A DNA stretch of 55,540 nt, from contig CALXLF010000008.1 of the NCBI GenBank assembly GCA_944389125.1, positions 1 through 55,540 of the forward strand, given 5' to 3'. Positions 1-8,672 of the stretch are shown here, piece after piece (positions within the stretch are counted from its first letter, which is position 1; each line of letters starts with the position of its first letter). Under the pieces are notes generated by a model. That model worked only from the letters and a program-made list of their open reading frames with translations. It did not search any database and had not been told where the DNA came from. The position numbers and the translations under genes were made by a program. The DNA comes from an uncultured Clostridia bacterium (GTDB taxonomy: Bacteria > Bacillota > Clostridia > TANB77 > CAG-508).

Positions 1-172
1 GAATCGGTTAAAACAATATAAGGCACTCAAATTATATATTTTTCAAAAAAGTGTGACATATGATTGACTAACCTACAAAAAAATATTAAAAAGTTTCTCA
101 AATGTATTGAAATTTATTTTAAATTAATATACAATTTACAAGAATTTGATTTACATTTAGGAGGAAAAAAAC
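1..172. other. leading intergenic stretch
   Basis: AT-rich sequence with no gene I can support and no clear terminator of an upstream gene. It ends in the ribosome binding site AGGAGG (about 160-165) of the SecD-like gene. Confidence 0.5.
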
Positions 173-1579
173 GTGGAAGAGAAAAAATTAAGCAAAAAAT
201 TGATGGCTATTTTATTAATACTTATTTCAATAGCTGTCATTGTAATTGCATTTGTAGGAATCTATGTGCAAAAGCTTAATAAACTTAAAAATATAGTTCC
301 AGATGCAACTTATAGTTCTGAAATAGATGGAGCTATAGAATATCGTCTTTCAGTTGATAATACTGAAGAAGAAAAAGAAGTTTATGTTGACCAAGATGGG
401 AATATCAGAGGAGAAGTTGATAAAGGAAATAGTACAAGCGGTGAAGATTGGGTAAATGATACCGGATATACAATTGAAACAAAGACTGTTAAAACAAACT
501 CTGATGATGTCTTAAACAAAGACAATTATTTAAAAACAAAAGAAATTATTGAAAAAAGATTAGACAGTATGGGTGCAACAGATTATTCAATTAGACTAAA
601 TGAGGATACAGGATACATGGTTGTTGAACTATCTGAAAACGATGATATTGACTATTTATATGGAACAGCAGTATGTACTGTTGGAAAAGTTGAAGTAATT
701 GATTATCAAACAGGAGTTGTTTTAATAGACGATAGCCACATTGTTTCAGCGTCTGTATATCCTTATTCTCAAGATGGAGTAAATTATACAGTATATTTAA
801 ACATTGAATTTGATGATGAAGGAGCACAAATATTAAATAACATTAGTAAAGAATACATAGCTTATACTAATGATGATGGTGAATCTGTAACAGATTATAT
901 TTCTATAACACTTGATGGTTCATCTATTTATACTACATATTTTGGTGAGGAATATACTGAAAATACTATTAGTGTTCCAATTGGAAGCAGTATAACCGAT
1001 CAAGATACTTTAAATACATATGTAAAATCAGCATCAGCTATTGCTACAATTATTAATTTAGGAGAATTACCTGTAACATATACTCAAGACAATACAGGAT
1101 ATTTAATTAAATCAAATATTGATAGTACAGTCTTATTAGCTTTAAAAATAATATTAATTATTTGTTTAGCTTTAATTACAATTGTATTTATAATAAGATA
1201 TAAATTTAAAGGATTTTTAGCTGGAATATTTAATGCTGCTTTTATTGGAATACTTATTTTGGTTTTAAAGTTGTTAAGTATTGTAATTTCAATTAGTAGT
1301 ATGATTTCAATTGCATTATTAATTTTTATAAATGTTTTATTTATGGAAATATATTTGAGAAACTTAAAAGATGGAATTGAAAAATCATATGTTAAAACTT
1401 TAAAATCATTTTATAGTGTAACATTTCCAATTATAGTTGTTGCATTTATTTATACAATGTTTTCTGTAAACTCAAGTATAACAGGAATTGGTATGACTTT
1501 ATTCTGGGGATTATTGATAGAGATTTTATTCAATACAATAATTTCAAGATATGTATTAGGCAATATAAATAAAAAATAA
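173..1579 (+). CDS. secD: divergent SecD-like preprotein translocase subunit
   Basis: The GTG start is set by a strong AGGAGG eight bases upstream. One membrane helix lies near residues 10-32, followed by an extracytoplasmic domain to about residue 315 and then five helices. The block near residues 125-155 (EKRLDSMGA, then MVVELS) matches the SecD P1 region. TIINLGELPV (about 290) matches the conserved 'LxxGxLPV' segment before the membrane domain. INVLFMEIYLRNLKDG (about 385) matches the SecD helix-4 region, which usually reads DANVLIFERIREEL. SecD works with SecF to drive late steps of Sec export using the proton gradient. The canonical N-terminal LDLxGG motif is not recognisable, and the DAN aspartate is replaced (IN). 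It is therefore a divergent member. The next gene is probably the SecF partner. Confidence 0.72.
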   Translation: MEEKKLSKKLMAILLILISIAVIVIAFVGIYVQKLNKLKNIVPDATYSSEIDGAIEYRLSVDNTEEEKEVYVDQDGNIRGEVDKGNSTSGEDWVNDTGYTIETKTVKTNSDDVLNKDNYLKTKEIIEKRLDSMGATDYSIRLNEDTGYMVVELSENDDIDYLYGTAVCTVGKVEVIDYQTGVVLIDDSHIVSASVYPYSQDGVNYTVYLNIEFDDEGAQILNNISKEYIAYTNDDGESVTDYISITLDGSSIYTTYFGEEYTENTISVPIGSSITDQDTLNTYVKSASAIATIINLGELPVTYTQDNTGYLIKSNIDSTVLLALKIILIICLALITIVFIIRYKFKGFLAGIFNAAFIGILILVLKLLSIVISISSMISIALLIFINVLFMEIYLRNLKDGIEKSYVKTLKSFYSVTFPIIVVAFIYTMFSVNSSITGIGMTLFWGLLIEILFNTIISRYVLGNINKK

Positions 1580-1598
1580 AGATTGAAGGGAAATGGAT

Positions 1599-2360
1599 AT
1601 GGAAACTAAGAAAAAAATTCTTATAGCAGTAATTGCTATTATAATAATTGCAGGATGTATAGTAGTTGGAGTCAAAGGATTTAATGTTAGCTTATATTTG
1701 AGAGAACATGATACATTAGAATATACATTTGATCAAAAGTTTAACAAAGATGACATTAAATCAATAGCTAAAGAAGTATTTGGTAATAAAAAATTTGAGA
1801 TAAGAACAGTTGAAGTTTTTGATGATTCAGCTTACATTATATCTGAATCAATAAGTGAAGAAGAAAAACAAGCTTTATTAGAAAAATTAGTTGGTTTATA
1901 TCAAGAGCCAGTAGATGAAGAATCTAATGTAACTACAGAACAAACTACAGATAATACTGAAGCTACAGATCAAGCATCTGAGGATGTGACAGAAACATCT
2001 TCTAATAAAACAGTTGAAGATTTAGTAGAAGGAACAGATTATAAATTTTATCATGACTCAAAAGTTAGACTTCGTGATTTACTAAGACCATATATTATAC
2101 CAACTTTAATTTCAGCAATTATAATTATTATATGTATGATAATTAGATATAAAATATTAAATACAGGAAAAGTTATAAAAAATACTGCAAAAGTAATAGG
2201 AAAATCAATTGTTTTATTATTGGTTTTACTAAGTTTAGTTGCAATTTTAAGAATACCTGTAAGCACATGGATTTTACCTGGAATGATGTTCTTTGTATTA
2301 ATTTACTTGGTAATTAATTTTGAAATAGAAATTAGGAGAAAAGATGAAAAAGCTAATTAA
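1599..2360 (+). CDS. SecF-like membrane protein (degenerate)
   Basis: I chose the second ATG (1599) because GAAGGGA at 1585-1591 is seven bases from it but only one from the ATG at 1593. The 253-residue product has an N-terminal helix (about 5-27), an extracytoplasmic region with a low-complexity T/E/D tract (about 105-140), and three C-terminal helices. Position directly after the SecD-like gene, and an N-terminal layout like SecF's first extracytoplasmic domain, suggest a reduced SecF. The family's GIDFxGG motif is absent and the helix count is below the usual six, so this rests mainly on context. Its end overlaps the GtrA gene by 17 bases, which implies one transcript. Confidence 0.45.
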   Translation: METKKKILIAVIAIIIIAGCIVVGVKGFNVSLYLREHDTLEYTFDQKFNKDDIKSIAKEVFGNKKFEIRTVEVFDDSAYIISESISEEEKQALLEKLVGLYQEPVDEESNVTTEQTTDNTEATDQASEDVTETSSNKTVEDLVEGTDYKFYHDSKVRLRDLLRPYIIPTLISAIIIIICMIIRYKILNTGKVIKNTAKVIGKSIVLLLVLLSLVAILRIPVSTWILPGMMFFVLIYLVINFEIEIRRKDEKAN

Positions 2361-2805
2361 TTGGGGGTTAGACATTTATAAAAAACATAAAGAAATATTT
2401 AATTATTTGATTTTTGGGGTTTTAGCAACACTTATCAATATTGGTGTTTTTGCAATATTAAACCATTTTCTTGGAAAAGATCTTTATCAAGTAAGTAATA
2501 TAATTGCAATTTTAACTGCAGTTTTATTTCAATATTTCACAAATAGATTTTTCGTTTTTGAAAGAAAAGAGCAAACTAAAAAAGAAGTTTGGACTGAATT
2601 TGTGAAATTTATGTTAGCTAGAGCAACAACTTCGTTAATGGACATTGGTATTATGTTTGTTGGAGTTTCTTTATTGTTAATAAATGAATTAATAATGAAA
2701 GTATTTACAAATATAGTTGTTATTATTTTAAATTATATTTTTAGTAAGTTTTTAGTATTTACTAAAAAGAAAGATGCAAACGATTTAAAAAGTGAAAATG
2801 TATAA
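2344..2805 (+). CDS. GtrA-family membrane protein
   Basis: The 153-residue protein has four predicted helices. YLIFGVLATLINIGVFAIL followed by NIIAILTAVLFQYFTNRFFVF is the typical first half of the GtrA/DPMS_C family. Members are linked to flipping or transfer of lipid-linked sugars for cell-surface polysaccharides, but the substrate cannot be read from sequence. The start follows TTAGGAG and lies inside the 3' end of the SecF-like gene, so translation is probably coupled. A terminator follows directly. Confidence 0.8.
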   Translation: MKKLINWGLDIYKKHKEIFNYLIFGVLATLINIGVFAILNHFLGKDLYQVSNIIAILTAVLFQYFTNRFFVFERKEQTKKEVWTEFVKFMLARATTSLMDIGIMFVGVSLLLINELIMKVFTNIVVIILNYIFSKFLVFTKKKDANDLKSENV

Positions 2806-2811
2806 ATAATA

Positions 2812-2845
2812 AATAGGCCTTATTTTTAAAATAAGGTCTATTTTT
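2812..2845 (+). terminator. terminator of the secDF-like/GtrA operon
   Basis: Inverted repeat AATAGGCCTTATTT / AAATAAGGTCTATT with a short loop, followed by a T run. Confidence 0.85.
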
Positions 2846-2857
2846 GTATATAGGAAG

Positions 2858-3046
2858 GTTTAGAACTCATATAATATTTATTCAATTCTACTCCTCGGCT
2901 TTCGGCGTGTTTGCACAACTTCTTATCAGAGCAAAACTTTCCGTCGACGGGGCGCCGGCTTTTCACTCTGATTAGATAAGAATTTGTAGTAAGCACTCTT
3001 GTTACATCCGTCGTTTCATTGCATAAATATTATATGAGTTCTAAAC
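2858..3046. repeat. 189-bp element with perfect 23-bp terminal inverted repeats (MITE-like or structured RNA)
   Basis: Positions 2858-2880 are an exact reverse complement of 3024-3046. Inside, the sequence is unusually GC-rich (the palindrome CCGTCGACGG and GGCGCC around 2940-2955). It continues as an imperfect palindrome: CTTATCAGAG on the left mirrors CTCTGATTAGATAAG on the right. The whole unit could fold into one long hairpin. It encodes no protein I can see, and I find no convincing target-site duplication. A miniature inverted-repeat transposable element is the simplest reading; a long hairpin RNA is the alternative. It sits between a terminator and the rnpB promoter. Confidence 0.6.
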
Positions 3047-3093
3047 ATGGAGCATATAGTGTAAAATAGTAAGAATAATATCGATTCTTATAC

Positions 3094-3122
3094 TAGATTT
3101 TTATAATGCTTTGTGCTATAAT
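3094..3122 (+). promoter_or_regulatory. rnpB promoter
   Basis: TATAAT at 3117-3122 lies seven bases before the expected 5' end of RNase P RNA (3129). A weak -35 (TAGATT) sits 17 bp upstream. Confidence 0.6.
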
Positions 3123-3128
3123 AAAAAA

Positions 3129-3514
3129 GCGTTTATAGACATATAGAAGTAAACAAAATAGTCGCTGGCTTATTTTTTAAGCGAGAGGAAAGTCCGGGCT
3201 CCATAGAGCAATGATACTTGATAACGTCAAGCGAGGGTGACCTCAGGGAAAGTGCAACAGAAAATAACGGCCTATTTTTATGGGCAAAGGTGAAAAGGTG
3301 GGGTAAGAGCCTACCGGTGAGGTGGTGACATCTCACGTCAATGTAAACCCTATCTGGAGCAACATTGAGAGCGAAACATAGATAGTAAAAACTGCTCGTT
3401 TTATTTATGTAGCTTGAAAGTGGCTTGAGATATATAGCAATATATATCCTAGATAAATGACTATTTGAAATAACAGAACCCGGCTTATTGTTTGGTTTTA
3501 TATGTCTAAAACGC
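3129..3514 (+). ncRNA. rnpB: RNase P RNA
   Basis: Catalytic RNA of RNase P, which removes tRNA 5' leaders. The conserved core is present: GAGGAAAGTCCGGGCTCC near 3184-3201, GGGTAAGAGCCTACCGGTGA near 3301-3320, and the closing ACAGAACCCGGCTTAT near 3474-3488. The ends pair as helix P1 (GCGTTT-ATAGACATATA at the 5' end with TATATGTCTAAAACGC at the 3' end), which sets the boundaries at about 386 nt. A possible hairpin GTCTAAAAC...GTTTTAGAC (3504-3532) overlaps the 3' strand of P1 and may end transcription. Confidence 0.95.
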
Positions 3515-3565
3515 AATTTTAAAGTTTTAGACATTAAAAATTAAATGGAAAGGAATTTATTTTTT

Positions 3566-4294
3566 ATGTTAGATTTAAAAAATGTAACAAAAGAATTTGG
3601 TGAAAACAAGGCTATTGATAATATTTCTTTTAAAGTAAAAGATGGAAAGATTTTTGGCTTAATCGGAAGAAATGGTGCTGGAAAATCAACAACATTTAGA
3701 GTAATATTACAAATTATTGAACAGACAAAAGGAGAAGTTTTATATAATAATCAAAAGATTACTCAAGATACATTAAATTATTTTGGGTATCTTCCAGAAG
3801 AAGGAAGTTTGATTCCATCATATACTGTTTTAGAACTTTGTGAATATTATGGTACTTTAAAATTAATGGAAACACAAGAAATAAGAGAAAAACTAATTTA
3901 TTGGCTTGAAAAGTTTAATATATTAGAATATTTAAATAAAAAGGTAAAAGATTTGTCAAAAGGAAATAGACAAAAAATTCAGTTTATAGTTTCAAATTTA
4001 CATGAGCCAGATTTTTTGATTTTAGATGAGCCATTTTCAGGATTAGATCCAATTAGTGTTGAAGAATTAAAAAAATGTATTTTGGAATTAAAAGATCAAG
4101 GAAAAACAATAATTTTTTCTTCACATAGAATGGACCATGTTGAAGAATTATGTGATGAAATTGCAATTTTGGAAAAAGGAAAAATTATTGAAAAAGGAAG
4201 TTTGAAAGATATAAAGAAAAAATATAATAATGAAACATTAAATCAGATATTTATTTCAGTTGTTGGAGAAAAAGAAAAAAGCTTACAATCATAA
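3566..4294 (+). CDS. ABC transporter ATP-binding protein (NatA-like)
   Basis: The 242-residue nucleotide-binding subunit has Walker A GRNGAGKST (about 34), the signature LSKGNRQK (about 130), Walker B LILDEPFSGLDP (about 151) and the switch histidine in SSHRMDH (about 185). A C-terminal extension fits the NatA/EcsA/YtrB class that partners ABC-2 permeases. I take ATG 3566, eleven bases after AAAGGA, rather than the ATG at 3545, which has no site. The permease gene follows after 20 bases, so the two form one exporter. NatA homologues are linked to Na+ or drug extrusion, but the substrate here is unknown. Confidence 0.85.
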   Translation: MLDLKNVTKEFGENKAIDNISFKVKDGKIFGLIGRNGAGKSTTFRVILQIIEQTKGEVLYNNQKITQDTLNYFGYLPEEGSLIPSYTVLELCEYYGTLKLMETQEIREKLIYWLEKFNILEYLNKKVKDLSKGNRQKIQFIVSNLHEPDFLILDEPFSGLDPISVEELKKCILELKDQGKTIIFSSHRMDHVEELCDEIAILEKGKIIEKGSLKDIKKKYNNETLNQIFISVVGEKEKSLQS

Positions 4295-4314
4295 AAAAGA
4301 AAGGAAATTTTAAA

Positions 4315-6493
4315 ATGAATTTTAAGAAAGTAAGAGAAATCATAAAATTTGATGTTCAAAAAAGTATTCAAAATAAATGGTTTGTTATTTTAAATGTTAT
4401 TTTATTTATTATCATTTTATTTGCAACAAATTGGAGTAATATTTCAAATTATTTAAAAGAACATGATGTAAATTTTGTAAATGAAGAACAAATAACAATT
4501 CAAATTTTAGATCCAGAAAATTTAATTTATGACAGTTTTAATGAAAAATATGGAGAATCTTCAAATTATAAAATAGAAAAAGTAGAATCAAATCCATATT
4601 CTAAAGAAAATATACCTGATGACAATGTAATTTTACTTGAAGTTAAATCAAATTCTGAAGATATAATAACAGCAAAACTTGTTTCAAAAGAAGGAATTGA
4701 TAATGATATTTATGATGTAATTTATGATGAATTAACAGAAGCAAGAGCTAACTTATTTGCAGCAAACCACAATATTTCTATTGATGAATTAAATACTTTA
4801 AATGAAGAAGTTCCTGTTGAGAGGGAATTACTTGGTGTTGATGCTGAAAATTCTGATACAAAAGAAGTTATAAAAACAATTTCAATATTAGTAGTTTATA
4901 TGGTTTTAATTATCATATTATCAAGAATTGCTAATGAAATAGCACAAGAAAAAGTCTCAAAATCTATAGAATATGTTTTAACTAGTGTTACAGCTGGAGA
5001 ATATTTAATTTCAAAAGTTTTAAGTGTTACAATAGCAACATTAATTCAGGTTTTATATACATTTGTTTACTATATAATAGGAAACTGTATAAATAGTTTG
5101 TTTGTAATGCAAACTACAGGGGCTTCTTTTGGTAGTTCAATAGTAAATATTGATACAAGTATTGTAAGTTATGTTTTAGTAATGGCAGCATATCTTATTT
5201 TTACAGTGTTTATAACTGCTCTAATTCAGGCAACATTAACAAGTAAAACAACATCTGTTGCAGAAGCTGGAAATACTACAATGATTTTATTGCTTTTGGT
5301 TGTAATATTATATTTAGTAAGTTTGTCAGCAATTTCACCATATATTACTGTAACACCGTTTATGTATATAATTTCTTGTTTGCCAATTGTTTCAACATTT
5401 TTTGTACCAGCAATGATGATAATTCGGACAAGCAACAACATTGCAAATAATAATTTCATTTGTTGTTTTAATTGTATCAATTCCATTTATCTTTAAGTTC
5501 TGTAGTAAGAGATTTAAAAATGGAATATTAGATTATACTACTTCTAATAAAAAGAAAAAAGTTAAAAAGGAACTTACTTTAAAAGAAAAACAAGAAAAAG
5601 ATTTGAAAATATCAATTGCAAAGAAATTTGGTTTTACAATTGGAATTGCAATAATTTTATTAATATTTTTAGAAACAATTTTAGCTTATATATTTGGACT
5701 AATATTACCTAAATTTATAAATACAGATGCTAATACATTAAATATTATTTTAAATGGATTAGTCTCATGTGTTTCTCTTGGATTAGTTTCTGCATATATA
5801 ATTTCAAATACTAAAGAAAAAGAAAATGTAGAACCTATATCTGGAAAGAAAACATTTGAAATAACATTTGTTGGAATTGCCATAATTGCAATAATACAAT
5901 TTGTGCTTTCATGGATCTATTCAAAAATAGGATTAAATTATGATATTTTTGAACAATTCTCTGTTACACCTTCTAATACATTAATTTCAAATATAGCATA
6001 TTTAATTTCAATTGTAATTATCCCGGCTATATTTGAAGAATTATTATTTAGAAAAGCAATTTTAAATTATTCAAAAAAATATGGTAAAGCATTTGCAGTA
6101 GTTTTTTCAGCGCTTATATTTGGATTATTCCATATGAATTTAAGTCAAGGAATATTTGCATTTTTAATTGGAATTTTATTTGGAATAATAGCTGTTCAAA
6201 CTTCAAGTATTAAACTTACTGTTTTGTTACATTTCTTAAATAATTTATATGCAGCTTTTCAGGTTATTTTAAGTGGGTTTGAACTTGAAATGTTTAATAA
6301 TATAATTTTAGCTGTAATTATTTTCTCAATTATTATTTTAATTAGAAATATACCTAAGATAAAAAATCTAAAAAAAGAGGATTTTAAAGTTAATAAAGAC
6401 TGCTTATTGATTTTAAAGAATTATACATTTATAATTTCAATGATTTTAATAATAGTAATATTTATTGTAACAGAAAATATTTTAAGAGTATAA
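4315..6493 (+). CDS. ABC-2 permease (NatB-like) fused to a CPBP intramembrane protease, split by a +1 frameshift
   Basis: Two overlapping reading frames make one protein. Frame one (4315-5424) gives a helix near residues 22-42, a large extracytoplasmic domain and about five helices ending FFVPAMMII. From 5426 the next frame continues GQATTLQIIISFVVL, the expected end of the permease, then a lysine-rich linker. A CPBP/Abi protease domain follows with EELLFR (about 6036), FGLFHMN and HFLNNL, the three glutamate/histidine motifs of the family. Removing one base (the C at 5425) yields about 725 residues, and permease-CPBP fusions of this kind are known. In zero frame the site reads ATT-CGG-A and the zero frame stops at 5496. 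This may be a real lesion, a recoding site or a sequence error; dpaB in this window carries the same change. The ATPase partner is directly upstream. Confidence 0.8.
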
Positions 6494-6654
6494 GTATTTA
6501 TTAAAAAAATATATAAAATATAATTAATAAAAAAAATGTCAAAATAATTCAATTTAAATTAAAAAATGCTTTATTTTTTAAAAACTATATGATAAAATAT
6601 GTAAAAATATGTTAAATACAAATGAACTTTTAAACAAAATAGGAGGGTTGTATT

Positions 6655-6933
6655 ATGGAAATAAAAAGATGTGCTCGTTGTGGTGGATTTTTTGAAACAT
6701 CAAATGATGTTTGTAATAATTGTATTGGAAAAGATAATAAAGAGTTAGGAAAATTAAAAAATTTTTTGAGCGGATACGACCATTCTGAAGAAATAACAAT
6801 AAGAGATATATCTAACAATACAGGAATTACAATGAAAAATTTAAATAGGTTTTTATCAGGTGAAGAATTTTCAGGTGTACAAATTCCTCAAGAAGCAAAA
6901 GGAAATGCTAAAAATGTAACAGTTAAAGCATAA
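6655..6933 (+). CDS. small zinc-ribbon protein, YvyF/flagellar-operon-like
   Basis: The 92-residue protein has four cysteines (6, 9, 20, 23) in a CxxCG...CxxC ribbon. A helical segment resembling a helix-turn-helix (TIRDISNNTGITMKNLNRFL) follows. This order, ribbon then HTH-like helix, resembles the TIGR03826/YvyF 'flagellar operon protein' group. No flagellar gene is nearby, so its role is open. The RBS is GGAGGG, eight bases before the ATG. It is monocistronic as far as I can see. Confidence 0.6.
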   Translation: MEIKRCARCGGFFETSNDVCNNCIGKDNKELGKLKNFLSGYDHSEEITIRDISNNTGITMKNLNRFLSGEEFSGVQIPQEAKGNAKNVTVKA

Positions 6934-6948
6934 ATTTATAAATTATGA

Positions 6949-6977
6949 TTGACATTTTTGTTTTAAAATGCTAATAT
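6949..6977 (+). promoter_or_regulatory. tyrS leader promoter
   Basis: TTGACA, 17-bp spacer, TAATAT. It places the transcript start at about 6984, just before the T-box leader. Confidence 0.65.
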
Positions 6978-6984
6978 GCTATTA

Positions 6985-7210
6985 TAAAAATTGAATTTAG
7001 TTATGTTAAAGAGAATATAGTAGAATTTTATTGTAACTTATAGAGAGACAATGGTTGGTGGAAATTGTTAGTATATAAAATTTGAATTACAATTCTATCA
7101 GTAACTATCGTGTAGCTACGAATAAGCTAACAATGAGGCAATTATTTATTGCAAAAAAAGGTGGTACCACGGAGTCGATTCGTCCTTTAGGCGAAACGGC
7201 TCTTTTTGAT
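6985..7210 (+). promoter_or_regulatory. tyrosine T-box leader
   Basis: A tRNA-sensing leader that lets tyrS be read when uncharged tRNA-Tyr accumulates. AGAGAG and GGTTGGTGG near 7043-7060 belong to Stem I. GAATTACAA (7084-7092) holds the specifier TAC at 7088-7090, which names tyrosine. The T-box core AAGGTGGTACCACGG is at 7158-7172. The competing terminator uses GAGTCG...CGGCTC (about 7172-7202) followed by TTTTT. Confidence 0.92.
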
Positions 7211-7231
7211 TTTAGAAAGGAGAAATTCAAA

Positions 7232-8443
7232 ATGGATATTATTGAAGAGTTAGAAAAAAGAGATTACATTGAACAATTGACACATGATAAAGAATTAAGA
7301 GAAGAATTAAATAAAGGACCAATTAGATTTTATGTTGGAATTGATCCTACTGCAGACAGTTTGCATATTGGTCATTTTATATCATTGATGATTGCTTCAT
7401 ATTTACAAAAAGCCGGACATCAGCCTATTATTTTAATAGGAGGCGGAACTGCAACAATTGGCGATCCATCAGGAAAAACTGATATGAGAAAAATGTTATC
7501 AAGAGAAGAACTTGATAAAAATGCAGCAGCTTTGAAAAAACAAATTGAAAGATTTGTTACTTTTGAAGGTGATAATGGAGCTATTATAGTAAATAATGCT
7601 GATTGGTTATTAGATTTAAATTATATTGATTTTATGAGAGAAATAGGAAGTAAATTCTCTGTAAATAAGATGCTTGCAGCAGAATGTTATAAAGCAAGAT
7701 TAGAAACAGGTTTAACATTTTTTGAAATGGGTTATATGTTACTTCAATCTTATGACTTTTTATATTTACATGATAAATATGGATGTAAATTAGAAATTGG
7801 TGGAAATGATCAATGGTCTAACATAATAGGTGGAGTTGAATTAATCAGAAAAATAGGTGCTGATGATTCATATGGACTAACTTTTAAACTTTTAACAACA
7901 GCAGAAGGTAAAAAAATGGGTAAAACTGAAAAAGGAGCTTTATGGCTTAACCCAGAAAGAACATCTCCATATGAGTTTTATCAATATTGGAGAAATATTG
8001 GAGATAGTGAAGTTAGAAAAGTTTTATCAATGTTAACTTTTATTCCAATGGATGAAGTAGAAAAATTATCTAGTTATAAAGATGAAAGAATAAATGAAAC
8101 TAAAAAACTTTTAGCTTATGAAATTACAAAATTAATTCATGGTGAAGAAGAAGCTAAAAAAGCAGAAGAAGCTTCAAATGCATTATTTGGAAATGGTGGA
8201 GATATATCTAATATGCCTTCTACAAAGATAGAAGATGAGAATATTTCAATTTTAGATGCTTTAGTTTTAACAAATATGGCATCATCAAAATCTCAAGCTA
8301 AAACATTAATTTCTCAAGGCGGAATTTCATTAAATGATAATAAGATTGAAGATGTTCAATACAAATTATCTTCAAAAGATTTTGAAAAAGGATATGCAAT
8401 ATTAAAAAAAGGCAAAAAAGTATTTCATAAATTAGAAAAATAA
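7232..8443 (+). CDS. tyrS: tyrosyl-tRNA synthetase
   Basis: Charges tRNA-Tyr with tyrosine. The protein has 403 residues, the usual length for the bacterial type. The class I signature LHIGHF is at about residues 44-49. KKMGKT (about 227-232) is the KMSKS loop, and a C-terminal S4-type RNA-binding domain runs from about 335. The reading frame stays open back to 7082, but that part lies in the T-box leader. ATG 7232 follows AGAAAGGAG at the right distance and gives the family start. The T-box upstream independently supports the tyrosine assignment. Confidence 0.96.
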   Translation: MDIIEELEKRDYIEQLTHDKELREELNKGPIRFYVGIDPTADSLHIGHFISLMIASYLQKAGHQPIILIGGGTATIGDPSGKTDMRKMLSREELDKNAAALKKQIERFVTFEGDNGAIIVNNADWLLDLNYIDFMREIGSKFSVNKMLAAECYKARLETGLTFFEMGYMLLQSYDFLYLHDKYGCKLEIGGNDQWSNIIGGVELIRKIGADDSYGLTFKLLTTAEGKKMGKTEKGALWLNPERTSPYEFYQYWRNIGDSEVRKVLSMLTFIPMDEVEKLSSYKDERINETKKLLAYEITKLIHGEEEAKKAEEASNALFGNGGDISNMPSTKIEDENISILDALVLTNMASSKSQAKTLISQGGISLNDNKIEDVQYKLSSKDFEKGYAILKKGKKVFHKLEK

Positions 8444-8450
8444 AAATATG

Positions 8451-8481
8451 AAAGCTCTTCAGATTTGAAGGGCTTTTAAAT
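8451..8481 (+). terminator. tyrS terminator
   Basis: AAAGCTCTTCA / TTGAAGGGCTTT hairpin with three-base loop, then T/A-rich tail. Confidence 0.75.
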
Positions 8482-8514
8482 TTTCGGTAATTATAATTTT
8501 TCAAAAAAATTCAC

Positions 8515-8543
8515 TTGACAAGTTTGCATAATACATATAAAAT
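8515..8543 (+). promoter_or_regulatory. rny promoter
   Basis: TTGACA (8515-8520), 17-bp spacer, TAAAAT (8538-8543). It is followed by a leader of about 120 nt with no ORF. Confidence 0.65.
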
Positions 8544-8672
8544 AGAAATGTCAGAAAAGACATATTTTAAAATACAATATAAATTATATAAATAATATTT
8601 TTAAAAAAGATTAAAAATAACAGAGAATAATTTATTTGTACATTGAAAATTTAATAGAAAGAGGTAATAGTT

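Noticed and set aside
64..279. 71-codon ORF at the left end
   Set aside because: It overlaps the SecD-like gene in another frame and has no RBS or recognisable content.
2850..3060. Target-site duplication for the inverted-repeat element
   Set aside because: I compared the flanks by eye (GGAAG on the left, ATGGAG on the right) and saw no convincing direct repeat.
3133..3534. 133-codon minus-strand ORF
   Set aside because: It lies antisense across the RNase P RNA gene, has no RBS and follows the conserved RNA; it is a chance frame.
7082..7231. N-terminal extension of TyrRS
   Set aside because: This stretch is the T-box leader; the ATG at 7232 has the RBS and gives the family start.
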